Positions 35,538 through 44,532 of a DNA stretch of 64,000 bases are shown here, one piece after another; the stretch's first letter is position 1, and each line of letters begins with the position of its first letter. The position numbers and the translations under genes were made by a program. This DNA is from Desulfocapsa sp050291935 (GTDB lineage: Bacteria; Desulfobacterota; Desulfobulbia; Desulfobulbales; Desulfocapsaceae), in assembly GCA_050291935.1 (NCBI GenBank), contig JBNKKR010000011.1, positions 1-64,000 on the forward strand, given 5' to 3'. Under the pieces are notes generated by a model that worked only from the letters and a program-made list of their open reading frames with translations, made no database searches and was not told where the DNA came from.

Positions 35538-35556
35538 CAACGGAGGAAGAGATAGC

Positions 35557-35802
35557 ATGAATGAACTGGAAAAATTACAAGTCCTTCTGCCCCACTGGAT
35601 TGAACATAACCACGGCCATGCTGAAGAATGCCGCAAGTGGGCAGAGCTGGCCAGCAATAATGCGCATGCAGGTGAAGTGGAATCAAGCCTCAAGGCTGCC
35701 TATGCCGCAATGGAAGAAGTAAGCAAGCATCTTGAACAGGCCTTAGCGGCTACTGGAGGGGCAAAAACAGATTCAACCCACTCCCATCACCACCATCATT
35801 AG
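35557..35802 (+). CDS. Small His-rich protein next to cooT
   Basis: An 81-residue protein. The conserved-looking N-terminal part is LLPHWIEHNHGHAEECRKWA, followed by a predicted helical pair, and the C-terminus ends SHHHHH. Histidines and one Cys could bind nickel or another metal. GGAGGAA precedes the ATG and the gene lies 19 nt after cooT, so they form an operon. The likely job is metal storage or delivery, inferred from composition and context only. Confidence 0.72.
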   Translation: MNELEKLQVLLPHWIEHNHGHAEECRKWAELASNNAHAGEVESSLKAAYAAMEEVSKHLEQALAATGGAKTDSTHSHHHHH

Positions 35803-35822
35803 GCCAGCTTGAAAAAGAGTTC

Positions 35823-38258
35823 CTACTGCTCGGTATAGAATTGCCAGGTTTTACTGGCTGGGGAATAGAGATAATCCATTTGCAAACGTAATGGCCTGCC
35901 GCCGGCCTTTTCGGTACACTGCATCCTAAACAGAAGCTTATCGCCAATATTTTCCAAAAATTCAACCTTCGGCGAGCTGAGTATGGAACCGGTGGACGCG
36001 GGATAATGTTTGAGGAAAAGTTCCTCAAAGTTATCAATTAAATAGCTTGATAATGTTCCAATCTGCGCCTTTACCTTTGTTTCCTCAAGATCAGCCGTTA
36101 ATTCTTCCAGCAAGCCACTAAATTCCGGATGAGTTGCAAACTTACTTTTACTTATCGTCCCTTTTATTTCCGTCATTATTACAACTGCTTTTCCATACTC
36201 CTCACCCTTAAGCAATTTAGCCAGCTCCTGTTTGGCCTTTATAATTTCTGCATGCAGCATAATACGAGACAGTTTCTCCCCGCTTTCCTGCACATTTATA
36301 CTGCTTAAGAGATGCGAATTCTTCTCCAGTAAAACAATTGCCTTCTCATACTGGTTGACAACCTCATCCCAATTTGATGCAGCAAACGCATCCTTTCCCT
36401 TCTGGATGGCAAGATATATTTTCGTCCTGACAATATTTTCATGCAAACTTGTGATGGTATCCGACTCGGCCAGATCAAGCTTTTTAACAAGATCAAGAGC
36501 CGTCTGATACTTTGTGAGCGCTGTAGACCATGCTCCATCTGCAAAGGCCTGATGCCCCTCATCTCGTAAAAGATTGAATTTTGCCTGATTTGAAAGGAGT
36601 TCAATCTGGGTTATATCTTCGGGGAGCATATTGGGATTCTTTTTGGCAAGCTCCAGGGCTTTGCCAAAATGATCGGTAGCCCCCTGCCAATCTGAACTTG
36701 CCAGCGCCTTTTCTCCAGCCAGCAAAATCCCATTAAACTGAGCCCTTGGTAAGCGTTGACGGATTGCGGCAAGTAAAACCGAGTCCACCGCATCAGAATT
36801 TTTTGCAATCCCTAAGGCCTTCTCATAGCTATCCGTGGCTTCATCCCAGCGTTCCACGTCAAAAAAGGAATCCCCATGTTTTTTGGCCTCTTTAAAAGCT
36901 ATAATACGCTTTTTGGTATCAATGGAGACATATTTCCCTTCAAACTTAACCCGCCCCGCCAATCCCTGCTTAAGCTTCTGTGATTGGAGTAAAACGTTAA
37001 TTTTTTCGGTAAGCTCCTTTTTCTCTCCCTGCTTGACAACCCGAACTTCAGAGGCGAAAGAGAGGGCCTCGCTACACCTTTGTTCAGCAGATTTAAAGCG
37101 ATCCTTCTCTAAGAGGCTTTGACAGGCTGTATAGCTTTTCTCAGCCTTTGCAAGGCTTGAGCTCAAGGACATATAAGATACAACGAGGGTGGCAATAAGC
37201 GCCACAAGCCCAATTCCCAACGCCCCGACGATCCATTTTTTACTAACAACTCTCTTTTCTTCAAAAAAAGTTCGTTTCCCTTTGAGCGGAGGAGGTTTTT
37301 CCACCTCTTTTTCAGGTGGAGATTCAACAAATTGATCCTCTTCCACCTCCTCGTCAGAACCCTGCCCACCACTGACCCAATCGCCCAAGAGATCCATGGC
37401 CTGTTGTACTCGATCCTTGGCTTCCTGAACCCTTGGGTAGTCAGAGACAACACTTTCTATGGTGCTAAACTTCTCCAAGGCCTCCTTCTGCTTGCCCCGG
37501 TGCTCAAATTCTTCACCTTCACGAAACAAATTATCGGCAATACCAATGGCATTTTGCAAATCTGCTTCAAAGGATTCACGCTCGGGAAAATCATCAGAGA
37601 TCTTCTTTAGCTCACGGGATAGGGCTCCATAGCGCTTTTGTTTGACCAGGATCTGCAGTAGATGAACATCCACCGAAGGACTATCCGGCTCGTCAGATTC
37701 AAGGGTAAAAGACTCTTCAAAGATATCATCATCAAGGGTATCAATGGTATCAAGTGAATCATCTTCATCGTCTTGCAGGGTCAGTAGCTCCTCCTCCGCC
37801 CGCTGCTCAAAATCAGCATTATCAAAGGGAAGCTGATCACTGTTCTGTTTGTACCATTCTGCAGCCTCTTCATTGAACACGTTGGTATCGGAAAATACCT
37901 TGCCCGTAATCATTTGCCCAATATGAAGGATGAGCTGCACAACTGATTTCTCCTGTTCCCACGCATCACCTATGCATACGGCCGAAGGGTCAAAATCAGG
38001 ATGAAATGTCGGACTTTCAGGAAGACAGTTGGGTGGAAAATGAGGGAAACCGAAGGGGAGTGAAATGGAGATGATATGGGTATCACAACTGTATACGTCC
38101 CCATCCTTTTCCTTGCAAACGCCATTGACATTATAGGTAACGGTGTACTGTTCAGGGGGAGACCCGTTACCTGGCTCAACTGAAATAGCCGGGACAGAAG
38201 CAAAATATTCTTTTACTTCCTGGAAGACGTCTTCAAGTTGATTACTGGTTTTGCTCAT
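35823..38258 (-). CDS. Membrane-anchored protein with E2 (ubiquitin-conjugating-like) domain and TPR-like repeats
   Basis: An 811-residue protein. Residues ~5-145 look like an E2/UBC fold: FPHFPPNCLP, then FHPDFDPSAVCIGDAW with H86-P87-D88 in place of HPN and a candidate catalytic Cys95, then VVQLILHIGQMI and NVFNEEAAEWYKQN, matching the E2 C-terminal helices. An acidic linker (151-195), helical repeats, a membrane helix (342-362), further TPR-like repeats (~430-690) and a C-terminal alpha/beta domain follow. No E1, JAB or Ubl gene is seen nearby. The partner and chemistry are unknown; it may also be a non-catalytic UBC variant. Confidence 0.7.
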   Translation of the reverse strand: MSKTSNQLEDVFQEVKEYFASVPAISVEPGNGSPPEQYTVTYNVNGVCKEKDGDVYSCDTHIISISLPFGFPHFPPNCLPESPTFHPDFDPSAVCIGDAWEQEKSVVQLILHIGQMITGKVFSDTNVFNEEAAEWYKQNSDQLPFDNADFEQRAEEELLTLQDDEDDSLDTIDTLDDDIFEESFTLESDEPDSPSVDVHLLQILVKQKRYGALSRELKKISDDFPERESFEADLQNAIGIADNLFREGEEFEHRGKQKEALEKFSTIESVVSDYPRVQEAKDRVQQAMDLLGDWVSGGQGSDEEVEEDQFVESPPEKEVEKPPPLKGKRTFFEEKRVVSKKWIVGALGIGLVALIATLVVSYMSLSSSLAKAEKSYTACQSLLEKDRFKSAEQRCSEALSFASEVRVVKQGEKKELTEKINVLLQSQKLKQGLAGRVKFEGKYVSIDTKKRIIAFKEAKKHGDSFFDVERWDEATDSYEKALGIAKNSDAVDSVLLAAIRQRLPRAQFNGILLAGEKALASSDWQGATDHFGKALELAKKNPNMLPEDITQIELLSNQAKFNLLRDEGHQAFADGAWSTALTKYQTALDLVKKLDLAESDTITSLHENIVRTKIYLAIQKGKDAFAASNWDEVVNQYEKAIVLLEKNSHLLSSINVQESGEKLSRIMLHAEIIKAKQELAKLLKGEEYGKAVVIMTEIKGTISKSKFATHPEFSGLLEELTADLEETKVKAQIGTLSSYLIDNFEELFLKHYPASTGSILSSPKVEFLENIGDKLLFRMQCTEKAGGRPLRLQMDYLYSPASKTWQFYTEQ

Positions 38259-38453
38259 ATTGGGTTATTCGTATAGCGCCAAAGGTATCATTTTCAATTG
38301 AGCAAACACGCCGCTCAACTCAGATTTACATATACTTAGTTCAAGAACCTGATGCGTTAGTATAGCAGTAACTCTCGGATATTCAATTTTTTTTCCAATT
38401 TTACAAAAAAAAACTCTTCCACATTAGTTGTTTTTATATGATATATAGGCAAG

Positions 38454-39506
38454 ATGAATTCCCTTACACTCTACTTCCAGATCACTGCAAACAATAATTG
38501 CCCCCTCTACACCAAGGGTGAACTACTGATTCTCTCTGAAAAATCACTCTCTTGCCCGGAAAACAAACCCGCCTGCCTTATCCTTGTCCGGGAAATGACA
38601 AACCTCCTCTTTCGGCACCTGGAAAACGGCGCTGCGGAGAGTGATTCCATCCATAGTTGTTCCGGATGTAGTGGACTTATAAAATTTGTAAATATCTCAG
38701 AAGAACAGGCCAATAAGGAAGGATTGATTGAAGCACCGGCTGCGCCTTTGGACTCGGAAGACGAGGCACTTTTAAAAGAAATACGTAATTATCCATTGAT
38801 CCAGGCAATACCTGACAAGGAAATCGCTTCAGCAGTACGCTGTTTTCGAAAGGAGAAAATTGCCGCCAACTCCACGTTAATCACCAAGGGACAAAGCTCT
38901 TTGTACCTCTATCTTATTCTCTCAGGAGAACTTATTGTGAGCGATAATTCCCTCGCCATAGCAAGCCTGAAACCTGGTGATGTGTGCGGAGAGATGTCTT
39001 ACCTTGGCAATGATGTGGCCGGTGCCGATGTGAGGACAATAGCGGACACCGAAGTCTTGTCCATCGCAGGTGACGCCTTTTGTAAGCTTATTGACCGAAT
39101 CCCGGAACTTCAGCTCTACATGGCCCAGGTGCTTGTCAAACGGCTTACCGTTGCCAACTCCACCCATTTTGACACCTTTGACGCCTGCATGAGTGGCTGG
39201 ATTCGTGAGATGCCACCCGCCGAACTCTTTCAGATTTTCCATATGAACCAGAAAACCGGGGTGCTCTCTCTGGAACTCCCCTTAGGGGATGCCAGGGTCT
39301 GTTTTCGTGAAGGTTGCATCATCAATGCCCACTATAATAACGAAAACAATCAAAGCGCAATTTTTGATATCTTAAAAGAAAAAGAAGGGCGGTATACCTT
39401 CACCACCGGATTGAGCCCTGAAGAGATGAAAGCTGCTGAAATCGGAGACTTTATGATGCTCCTAATGGAAGGTATCAAACGGGTTGATGAGGCAGAGGAA
39501 AAATAG
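38454..39506 (+). CDS. Cyclic-nucleotide-binding and DUF4388 (PATAN) domain protein
   Basis: A 350-residue protein. An N-terminal ~75 residues with CSGCSG resemble a small Cys-containing module. A cNMP-binding domain spans ~115-245 (LYLYLILSGELIV, LKPGDVCGEMSYLG). A DUF4388/PATAN domain follows at ~255-345 (MPPAELFQIFHMNQKTGVLSL, VCFREGCIINAHYNN). PATAN proteins usually act in signalling in deltaproteobacteria. It diverges from the E2-like gene with 195 bp between them and converges on the HAD gene. Confidence 0.8.
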   Translation: MNSLTLYFQITANNNCPLYTKGELLILSEKSLSCPENKPACLILVREMTNLLFRHLENGAAESDSIHSCSGCSGLIKFVNISEEQANKEGLIEAPAAPLDSEDEALLKEIRNYPLIQAIPDKEIASAVRCFRKEKIAANSTLITKGQSSLYLYLILSGELIVSDNSLAIASLKPGDVCGEMSYLGNDVAGADVRTIADTEVLSIAGDAFCKLIDRIPELQLYMAQVLVKRLTVANSTHFDTFDACMSGWIREMPPAELFQIFHMNQKTGVLSLELPLGDARVCFREGCIINAHYNNENNQSAIFDILKEKEGRYTFTTGLSPEEMKAAEIGDFMMLLMEGIKRVDEAEEK

Positions 39507-39514
39507 GACCCGTC

Positions 39515-40147
39515 TTACTCCTCTTTCACGAAAGGTGGTAATTCTAAAATCTCCATAAAATTGTTCACATGATATTCAGCATCCAGCTCTTCATTTCGAA
39601 AAGCAATAAGGCGCATGCCGCAGCCTGCCGAATGCTGCCGATCGATGATGGAATCACCTATATAAATCGCCTCATCTACTTCACAGTTACAGTGCGCGAG
39701 TATTTCAAGGAGTGCGTCTGGTGCAGGTTTTGGACGCTTGGCGTTTTCAGCCGTCATTACTTTGGTAAAATATGTATCCAGGCTAAAAAGCTTTAAAATC
39801 GGCTCCATGGTATTGGTCCGATTTGTGGAAATCGCCAGTTGATACCTGGGCTTACAAATATCCAAAAAGGGAATAAGATCCTCTTCCATGCGCATATATT
39901 GCAAAAAAGGAGTGTAACCCAGATCCAAACGATATTGATGCACAACCTGCAGATCCTGTTCTTTATAATGTCTGAAAATAAATTCTACGGACTCCATTAC
40001 ATTATGCATATGCACATAGTCCAACTCTTCTTCGTCCATCTCGTGATAGCCAAAATGGGTGAGTAGATGGTCGTAATAGGTCTGGTTAGCAAATTTGGAG
40101 TCAAACATCACGCCATCACAGTCAAAAATAACTAGTTTCAATTTCAT
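39515..40147 (-). CDS. HAD-superfamily phosphatase (phosphoglycolate phosphatase-like)
   Basis: A 210-residue HAD-IA hydrolase. Motif I is VIFDCDGVMFDS (nucleophile Asp at residue 8, general acid Asp at 10), motif II is the Ser/Thr of LAISTNRTN, and motifs III/IV are the Lys of KRPKPAPD and IYIGDSIID. The substrate is unknown. The ATG at 40147 overlaps the ykgJ-type stop (ATGA), so both are coupled. Confidence 0.85.
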   Translation of the reverse strand: MKLKLVIFDCDGVMFDSKFANQTYYDHLLTHFGYHEMDEEELDYVHMHNVMESVEFIFRHYKEQDLQVVHQYRLDLGYTPFLQYMRMEEDLIPFLDICKPRYQLAISTNRTNTMEPILKLFSLDTYFTKVMTAENAKRPKPAPDALLEILAHCNCEVDEAIYIGDSIIDRQHSAGCGMRLIAFRNEELDAEYHVNNFMEILELPPFVKEE

Positions 40148-40869
40148 TGTCCAAACAACTCCCCATGCAACCACTCAATGCCATATAACAGAAGTTGTTC
40201 ATCATCTTGATACTGCTCACTATTATATGCCTGTGCGCTCGTAAGGGCTCCGTTCTCAAGTTGTGTCCTAAAAGAATCCAGGTCATAGAGTGCCAACACA
40301 AAGTATTCGATCTGTTTTGGGCTGAGCTTAAGACCTCCACGAATTTTATCGTGTTGGATAATTGCGACCAGTGCATCATTGAATGTATTATATTGAATAA
40401 GCCCTTGCTCAACGGAATAGGTATGGCTACTCTGTTCTTTTCCCCCTTGAAAGCCATGACAGTGCGGCTCACGTAATAGCACAAAAAATTCCTCTATGGA
40501 ATTATCATGCTGCCTAATTGCCGCCCTTCCCATGGGGTAAGCACGACAGGCACCGGGCCTATTTGGATACACCGTGCAGCCTTTATCAGAAACAAAAACA
40601 CAGGACGCCCTACCATCATCCACCATGGTTAAATAAAAACGCGGAAAGACATCTCCTTCCTCCTGTTCCTGAATAACATAACGTTCTAGAAAGGTGGCGG
40701 AATCAAGTCTTGTTTCCCGTTTTAACCGGAGGACATCATAGGGAGTGAGCGCCAGTTCAAGCTGCCGACAACAGTCGGTAAAGCAGTCTACTCCGGGATG
40801 ACAAGCAAAAGAAAAGGGTTCATTGTCTTCAATACGCCCAACATTTTTAGGCAGTTGCGGCTGTTCCAT
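40144..40869 (-). CDS. YkgJ-family cysteine cluster protein
   Basis: A 241-residue protein with the metal-binding cysteine cluster of the YkgJ (CxxCxxxCC) family: FACHPGVDCFTDCCRQLEL, SCVFVSDKGCTVYPNRPGACRAYP and later HCHGFQGG. Such proteins are thought to bind zinc or an Fe-S cluster; the function is unclear. The start ATG at 40869 lies just downstream of secDF (stop at 40877), so it is probably in the secDF operon. Confidence 0.82.
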   Translation of the reverse strand: MEQPQLPKNVGRIEDNEPFSFACHPGVDCFTDCCRQLELALTPYDVLRLKRETRLDSATFLERYVIQEQEEGDVFPRFYLTMVDDGRASCVFVSDKGCTVYPNRPGACRAYPMGRAAIRQHDNSIEEFFVLLREPHCHGFQGGKEQSSHTYSVEQGLIQYNTFNDALVAIIQHDKIRGGLKLSPKQIEYFVLALYDLDSFRTQLENGALTSAQAYNSEQYQDDEQLLLYGIEWLHGELFGQ

Positions 40870-40876
40870 GGCTGGT

Positions 40877-43462
40877 TTATTCCTTGTTTTTGGCAGGCCA
40901 CAAACTGAGAAGTGGGCTGGCAATAAACACCGAAGAATAAGTACCAATAATCACACCCAATAACAGTGACAGAGCAAAATCATGAATAACAGAACCACCG
41001 AAGAAAAAGAGCGCCACTAAGACCATGGCGGTTGTAACCGACGTAACAAAGGTTCTCGCCATCACCTCGTTGATACTTCTATTGATTTGAGCAAGGAGTG
41101 AATGGTGTTCATCCTTGAGCATATTCTCCCGAATTCTATCAAAAACAACAACTGAGTCGTTTAATGAATAGCCTGCCAGGGTCAAAAGAGCGGTTACAAT
41201 AAGGAGCGTGATCTCCACATTGAAAACCCAACAAATACCAAGTACAACAATAACATCATGAAAGGTGGCAACGGCAGCGGCCAGCCCAAAGCGAATATCA
41301 AAACGTAGAGCAAGGTATATAATTACCCCAAGCAATGAGATGAATATTGCTTGAATCGCCTTATTACGAAGCACCGCGCTGACCGATGATCCAATTTCAG
41401 ATTGACTTTCCAGCACAAAACCTTTCCCGGGTAACTCTTTGTTAAGAAGAGTTGTGATTTTTTTATCAAAACCACCCACCTTATGGGTGGCTTTTTTTAC
41501 TTTTACAATAAGTCGATGTTCACCCTCCACCTCTTGGAGATTTACCTCATCCATATCACCGGTAGCAAAGGCCTTTCGGACCTCAGCCATGGTAAAATCA
41601 CTTTCGGCCTTATATTGCAATAAAGACCCACCGGTAAAATCAACGCCCATATTGGCCTGTCCCCGGGTGATCTGAATAAAAGCAACAAGACCAATGGCTA
41701 CCAATATTCCTGAAATACCAAAGGTAATATTACGAAGGCGCATAAAGTCAAGATTTGGCTTTTTGATAAACTCCATATAGTTCAACTTCTTCAAAGAACG
41801 GAAACTGTACAGGGTATCAAACATCAACCGTGAACAGAACAGGGCAGTAAAGAGGTTAAAGATAATTCCCAGAGAAAGGGTAACAGCAAATCCTTTAATG
41901 GGTCCCGTTCCAAACATAAAAAGGGCCATGGCCGTAATCAAGGTGGTAACCTGGGAATCGACAATGGTCCAGAACGCCTTACCAAAGCCACCGTCGACAC
42001 TTGATTTCACCGATTTGCCAAGATTGTACTCTTCACGCATTCGTTCAAAAATCAATACATTGGCATCCACTGCCATACCTATGGAGAGGATAATACCGGC
42101 AATACCTGGAAGGGTGAGGGTGGCATTGAGAATGGCCAGACCGGTAAACAAAAACAAAATATTTAAAATCAGCGCACTATTGGCGATAACTCCAGAAATT
42201 CGATAATAAATAGCCATAAAACAGAGGACTATCAGCGCACCGAAAAAACCGGAGGTCAATCCCTTTTTAATGGAATCTTTTCCAAGACTTGCTCCAACGG
42301 TCATATTTTGAATCACATCAACTGGAGCCGGGAGGGCACCAACCCGGAGAACAATGGCCAGATCAGCTGCATCTTCATGGGTAAAACTCCCGCTAATTTG
42401 CGCAGATCCTCCCAATATTTTTTCCCGAATCACCGGGGCGGAACGAACAACATTATCCAACACAATTGCCATCCGTTTACCAACATTTTCCTCGGTCAAC
42501 CGTCCAAACACCCGCTTGCCAGAGGAAGTAAAATCTATGGATACGTAGGGTTCATTAAATTGATTGGAAATACGAACCTGCGCATTTTTGACCATTTCAC
42601 CTGTCATCAGCACCCGTTCTTCAAGAAGAATTGGACGAGTAACCTCTTTACCCGTTTTTTCATCCGTATCCTTTTCGATATAAATCTTTGTCCCTTCCGG
42701 GAGTCTATTCTGCAAGGCCTGGTTCAACTTTACCACTTCGGCAGGCTTGGTCCATTCTCCACTCCACTGTCCTGCCTCTTGTGCCTCCCCGGCCAGTTGA
42801 AAAAGATTTATTCCCGCATCATCGGCCACGCGTTTAAACTCCAGCTGGGCCGTATCATTAATCAGTTTGAGAGCCCTTTCTCTTTCCTCCTCTTTAATGC
42901 CCGGCAACTGCACCACGATTTCAGCTTCACCCTGCCGGATAATAACCGGCTCGGCCACACCAAACTGATCGATTCGATTACGAATAATTTCCAAAGACTG
43001 TTCCACAGCATGATTACGGATAAAATCAATTTCCGTCTGCTTAAGCGACACTCGAATCTTTGGAAAAGATCCTTCCTTGGCATCAACCTGGACATCAATC
43101 TCCGACAGACGATCTTGAACCAGGGCATTAACCGTTTCCACTGCCCCGGAATTTGGCAGGGTGAACAGTACTACCCCAGGAGCAGATTTAGTACGAACAG
43201 CACTCACCCCTTCGTCGCGGAGACTATCTTTTAACTCGTTTGCAGCAAGCTCAAGGGAATCTTCCTGGGCCTTATCAAGATCCACCTGCAAAACAAGATG
43301 CATACCACCTTGAAGGTCAAGCCCCAAAACCAAACCTTCCGGAGACATATATTTTTGCCACCATTCAGGAGTTCCCTTATAAAACGATGGAACAATGGTG
43401 ACGATGGCCATGGCGACAAGAAAGAAAAGCGTGGCAAGCTTTAGTTTAATTGATGTATTCAT
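40877..43462 (-). CDS. secDF: Fused SecD-SecF protein-export membrane protein
   Basis: An 861-residue fusion of SecD and SecF, which use the proton gradient to pull secreted proteins through SecYEG. The SecD half starts with a membrane helix and GLDLQGGMHLVLQVD; its helical part ends in GIAGIILSIGMAVDANVLIFERMREE. SecF starts near residue 570 with IPxLDFMRLRN-like sequence, then MGVDFTGGSLLQY and YSLNDSVVVFDRIRE. There is no frame break at the junction. yajC is separate at 28113. Confidence 0.96.
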   Translation of the reverse strand: MNTSIKLKLATLFFLVAMAIVTIVPSFYKGTPEWWQKYMSPEGLVLGLDLQGGMHLVLQVDLDKAQEDSLELAANELKDSLRDEGVSAVRTKSAPGVVLFTLPNSGAVETVNALVQDRLSEIDVQVDAKEGSFPKIRVSLKQTEIDFIRNHAVEQSLEIIRNRIDQFGVAEPVIIRQGEAEIVVQLPGIKEEERERALKLINDTAQLEFKRVADDAGINLFQLAGEAQEAGQWSGEWTKPAEVVKLNQALQNRLPEGTKIYIEKDTDEKTGKEVTRPILLEERVLMTGEMVKNAQVRISNQFNEPYVSIDFTSSGKRVFGRLTEENVGKRMAIVLDNVVRSAPVIREKILGGSAQISGSFTHEDAADLAIVLRVGALPAPVDVIQNMTVGASLGKDSIKKGLTSGFFGALIVLCFMAIYYRISGVIANSALILNILFLFTGLAILNATLTLPGIAGIILSIGMAVDANVLIFERMREEYNLGKSVKSSVDGGFGKAFWTIVDSQVTTLITAMALFMFGTGPIKGFAVTLSLGIIFNLFTALFCSRLMFDTLYSFRSLKKLNYMEFIKKPNLDFMRLRNITFGISGILVAIGLVAFIQITRGQANMGVDFTGGSLLQYKAESDFTMAEVRKAFATGDMDEVNLQEVEGEHRLIVKVKKATHKVGGFDKKITTLLNKELPGKGFVLESQSEIGSSVSAVLRNKAIQAIFISLLGVIIYLALRFDIRFGLAAAVATFHDVIVVLGICWVFNVEITLLIVTALLTLAGYSLNDSVVVFDRIRENMLKDEHHSLLAQINRSINEVMARTFVTSVTTAMVLVALFFFGGSVIHDFALSLLLGVIIGTYSSVFIASPLLSLWPAKNKE

Positions 43463-43710
43463 TCAGGTTCCTGGAACAATATTAGGGTGTTATCACTCTC
43501 TACACGAAAAATTTTTCAGAAAATTCACACAAACTATTCATCACTGGAAATGGAGTAAAACAGTCTATTCAAAGAAAAACAAACGATTTTACAGCAAAAG
43601 AATATCCGAGTCACGCGATTATACCGTACTGCCTGATTCTTGCAAGCATGGGAACCGTTTTTTTGTTGCCCTTTGAAAGGGGTGAAAAGAGAAAAAAGAG
43701 AAGACCACAA
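43463..43710. other. Gene-free stretch upstream of secDF
   Basis: This stretch, with the terminator and tRNA after it, contains no recognisable coding frame. The secDF promoter should be here on the minus strand, but no clear -35/-10 pair is seen. Confidence 0.4.
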
Positions 43711-43753
43711 AAAAAGCCGTAAGTCTTGCACAATCAAAACTTACGGCTTTTTT
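43711..43753 (-). terminator. Terminator of the tRNA-Leu gene
   Basis: AAAAAGCCGTAAG (43711-43723) and its exact reverse complement (43741-43753, counting C43740 in the stem) form a hairpin followed on the minus strand by a T run. It begins 7 nt after the tRNA 3' end. Confidence 0.88.
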
Positions 43754-43759
43754 AGCAAA

Positions 43760-43846
43760 TGGTACCAGAGGTCGGAATCGAACCGACACGGAGTTGCCCC
43801 CGCTGGATTTTGAGTCCAGTGCGTCTACCAGTTTCACCACTCTGGC
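43760..43846 (-). tRNA. tRNA-Leu (anticodon CAA)
   Basis: An 87-nt class II tRNA on the minus strand. The anticodon stem is CTGGA/TCCAG with loop CTCAAAA, giving anticodon CAA for UUG. A long variable arm, the TTCGATT T-loop and an encoded 3' CCA (43762-43760) are present. The acceptor stem GCCAGAG pairs with CTCTGGT, the first pair being G-U. Confidence 0.95.
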
Positions 43847-43868
43847 TTGTAAAGAAGATTAGGAAGGA

Positions 43869-43898
43869 GTAATACCGTACCTCCTTATCTGCTGTCAA
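43869..43898 (-). promoter_or_regulatory. Promoter of the tRNA-Leu gene
   Basis: On the minus strand TTGACA (43898-43893), an 18-bp spacer and TATTAC (43874-43869) stand about 22 nt ahead of the mature tRNA 5' end, a good sigma-70 arrangement. Confidence 0.7.
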
Positions 43899-43927
43899 GG
43901 GAAATGAGCTGGCCTTTCTCGCAACAA

Positions 43928-44488
43928 TCAGGACTCCTCAGTAAAAAGGTCCCGCAAATTATACAAATAGTGCGCCGCAGACCAATAGCTCATGATAATG
44001 GAAACCCAGATAAGCGCTGTTGCCAGTTGATAATGATAGGGAATGGGTATAAGCCCCATGGGAAAGAGAAAAAAACCTATTCCATAATACTGAAAATTTG
44101 CCTTTATTTTTCCTAAATTGTCCGCTGGAACGACCTTATTCTTCGAAGCCGCCAAACCACGCAAGCCCGTAATAAAAACCTCACGGCTGATAATCAGCAG
44201 ACAGACCCAGGCAGCAACTCGGCCAAGGGGGATTAACATCAACAACGCAGCGGTCACCAGCAGTTTGTCGGCAAGGGGATCCATTAATTTTCCAAAGACG
44301 GTCTCACAATCAAATTTCCTCGCAAGATACCCATCCAACCAGTCAGTAAAAGCAGCAAATACAAAAACAATACAACTCAAAAGGCCCACCCATGCACTTT
44401 GCTCCATGGAAAGCAGCACTACTAAAACTGGAATTAAACCAAAGCGCAGTCCGGTAAGAAGATTGGGCCAGAGCCTATGACCATACAT
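43928..44488 (-). CDS. pgsA: CDP-diacylglycerol-glycerol-3-phosphate 3-phosphatidyltransferase
   Basis: A 186-residue membrane enzyme making phosphatidylglycerol phosphate. The CDP-alcohol phosphotransferase signature is complete: DWLDGYLARKFD, then G and two further Asp in FGKLMDPLADKLL. Four to six membrane helices are seen. It begins MYGHRLWPNLLTGLRF and ends close to the tRNA promoter. Confidence 0.94.
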   Translation of the reverse strand: MYGHRLWPNLLTGLRFGLIPVLVVLLSMEQSAWVGLLSCIVFVFAAFTDWLDGYLARKFDCETVFGKLMDPLADKLLVTAALLMLIPLGRVAAWVCLLIISREVFITGLRGLAASKNKVVPADNLGKIKANFQYYGIGFFLFPMGLIPIPYHYQLATALIWVSIIMSYWSAAHYLYNLRDLFTEES

Positions 44489-44532
44489 AATCGCTCCAAC
44501 CTGAAATTATAACAGCATGATACATTTTCATT

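Noticed and set aside
42308..43234. 308-residue plus-strand frame opposite secDF
   Set aside because: It is antisense to secD and low in plausible domain content.
43619..43840. 73-residue open frame beginning MVKLVDALDSKSSGGNS
   Set aside because: It is a reading of the tRNA-Leu gene and its surroundings, a well-known artefact.
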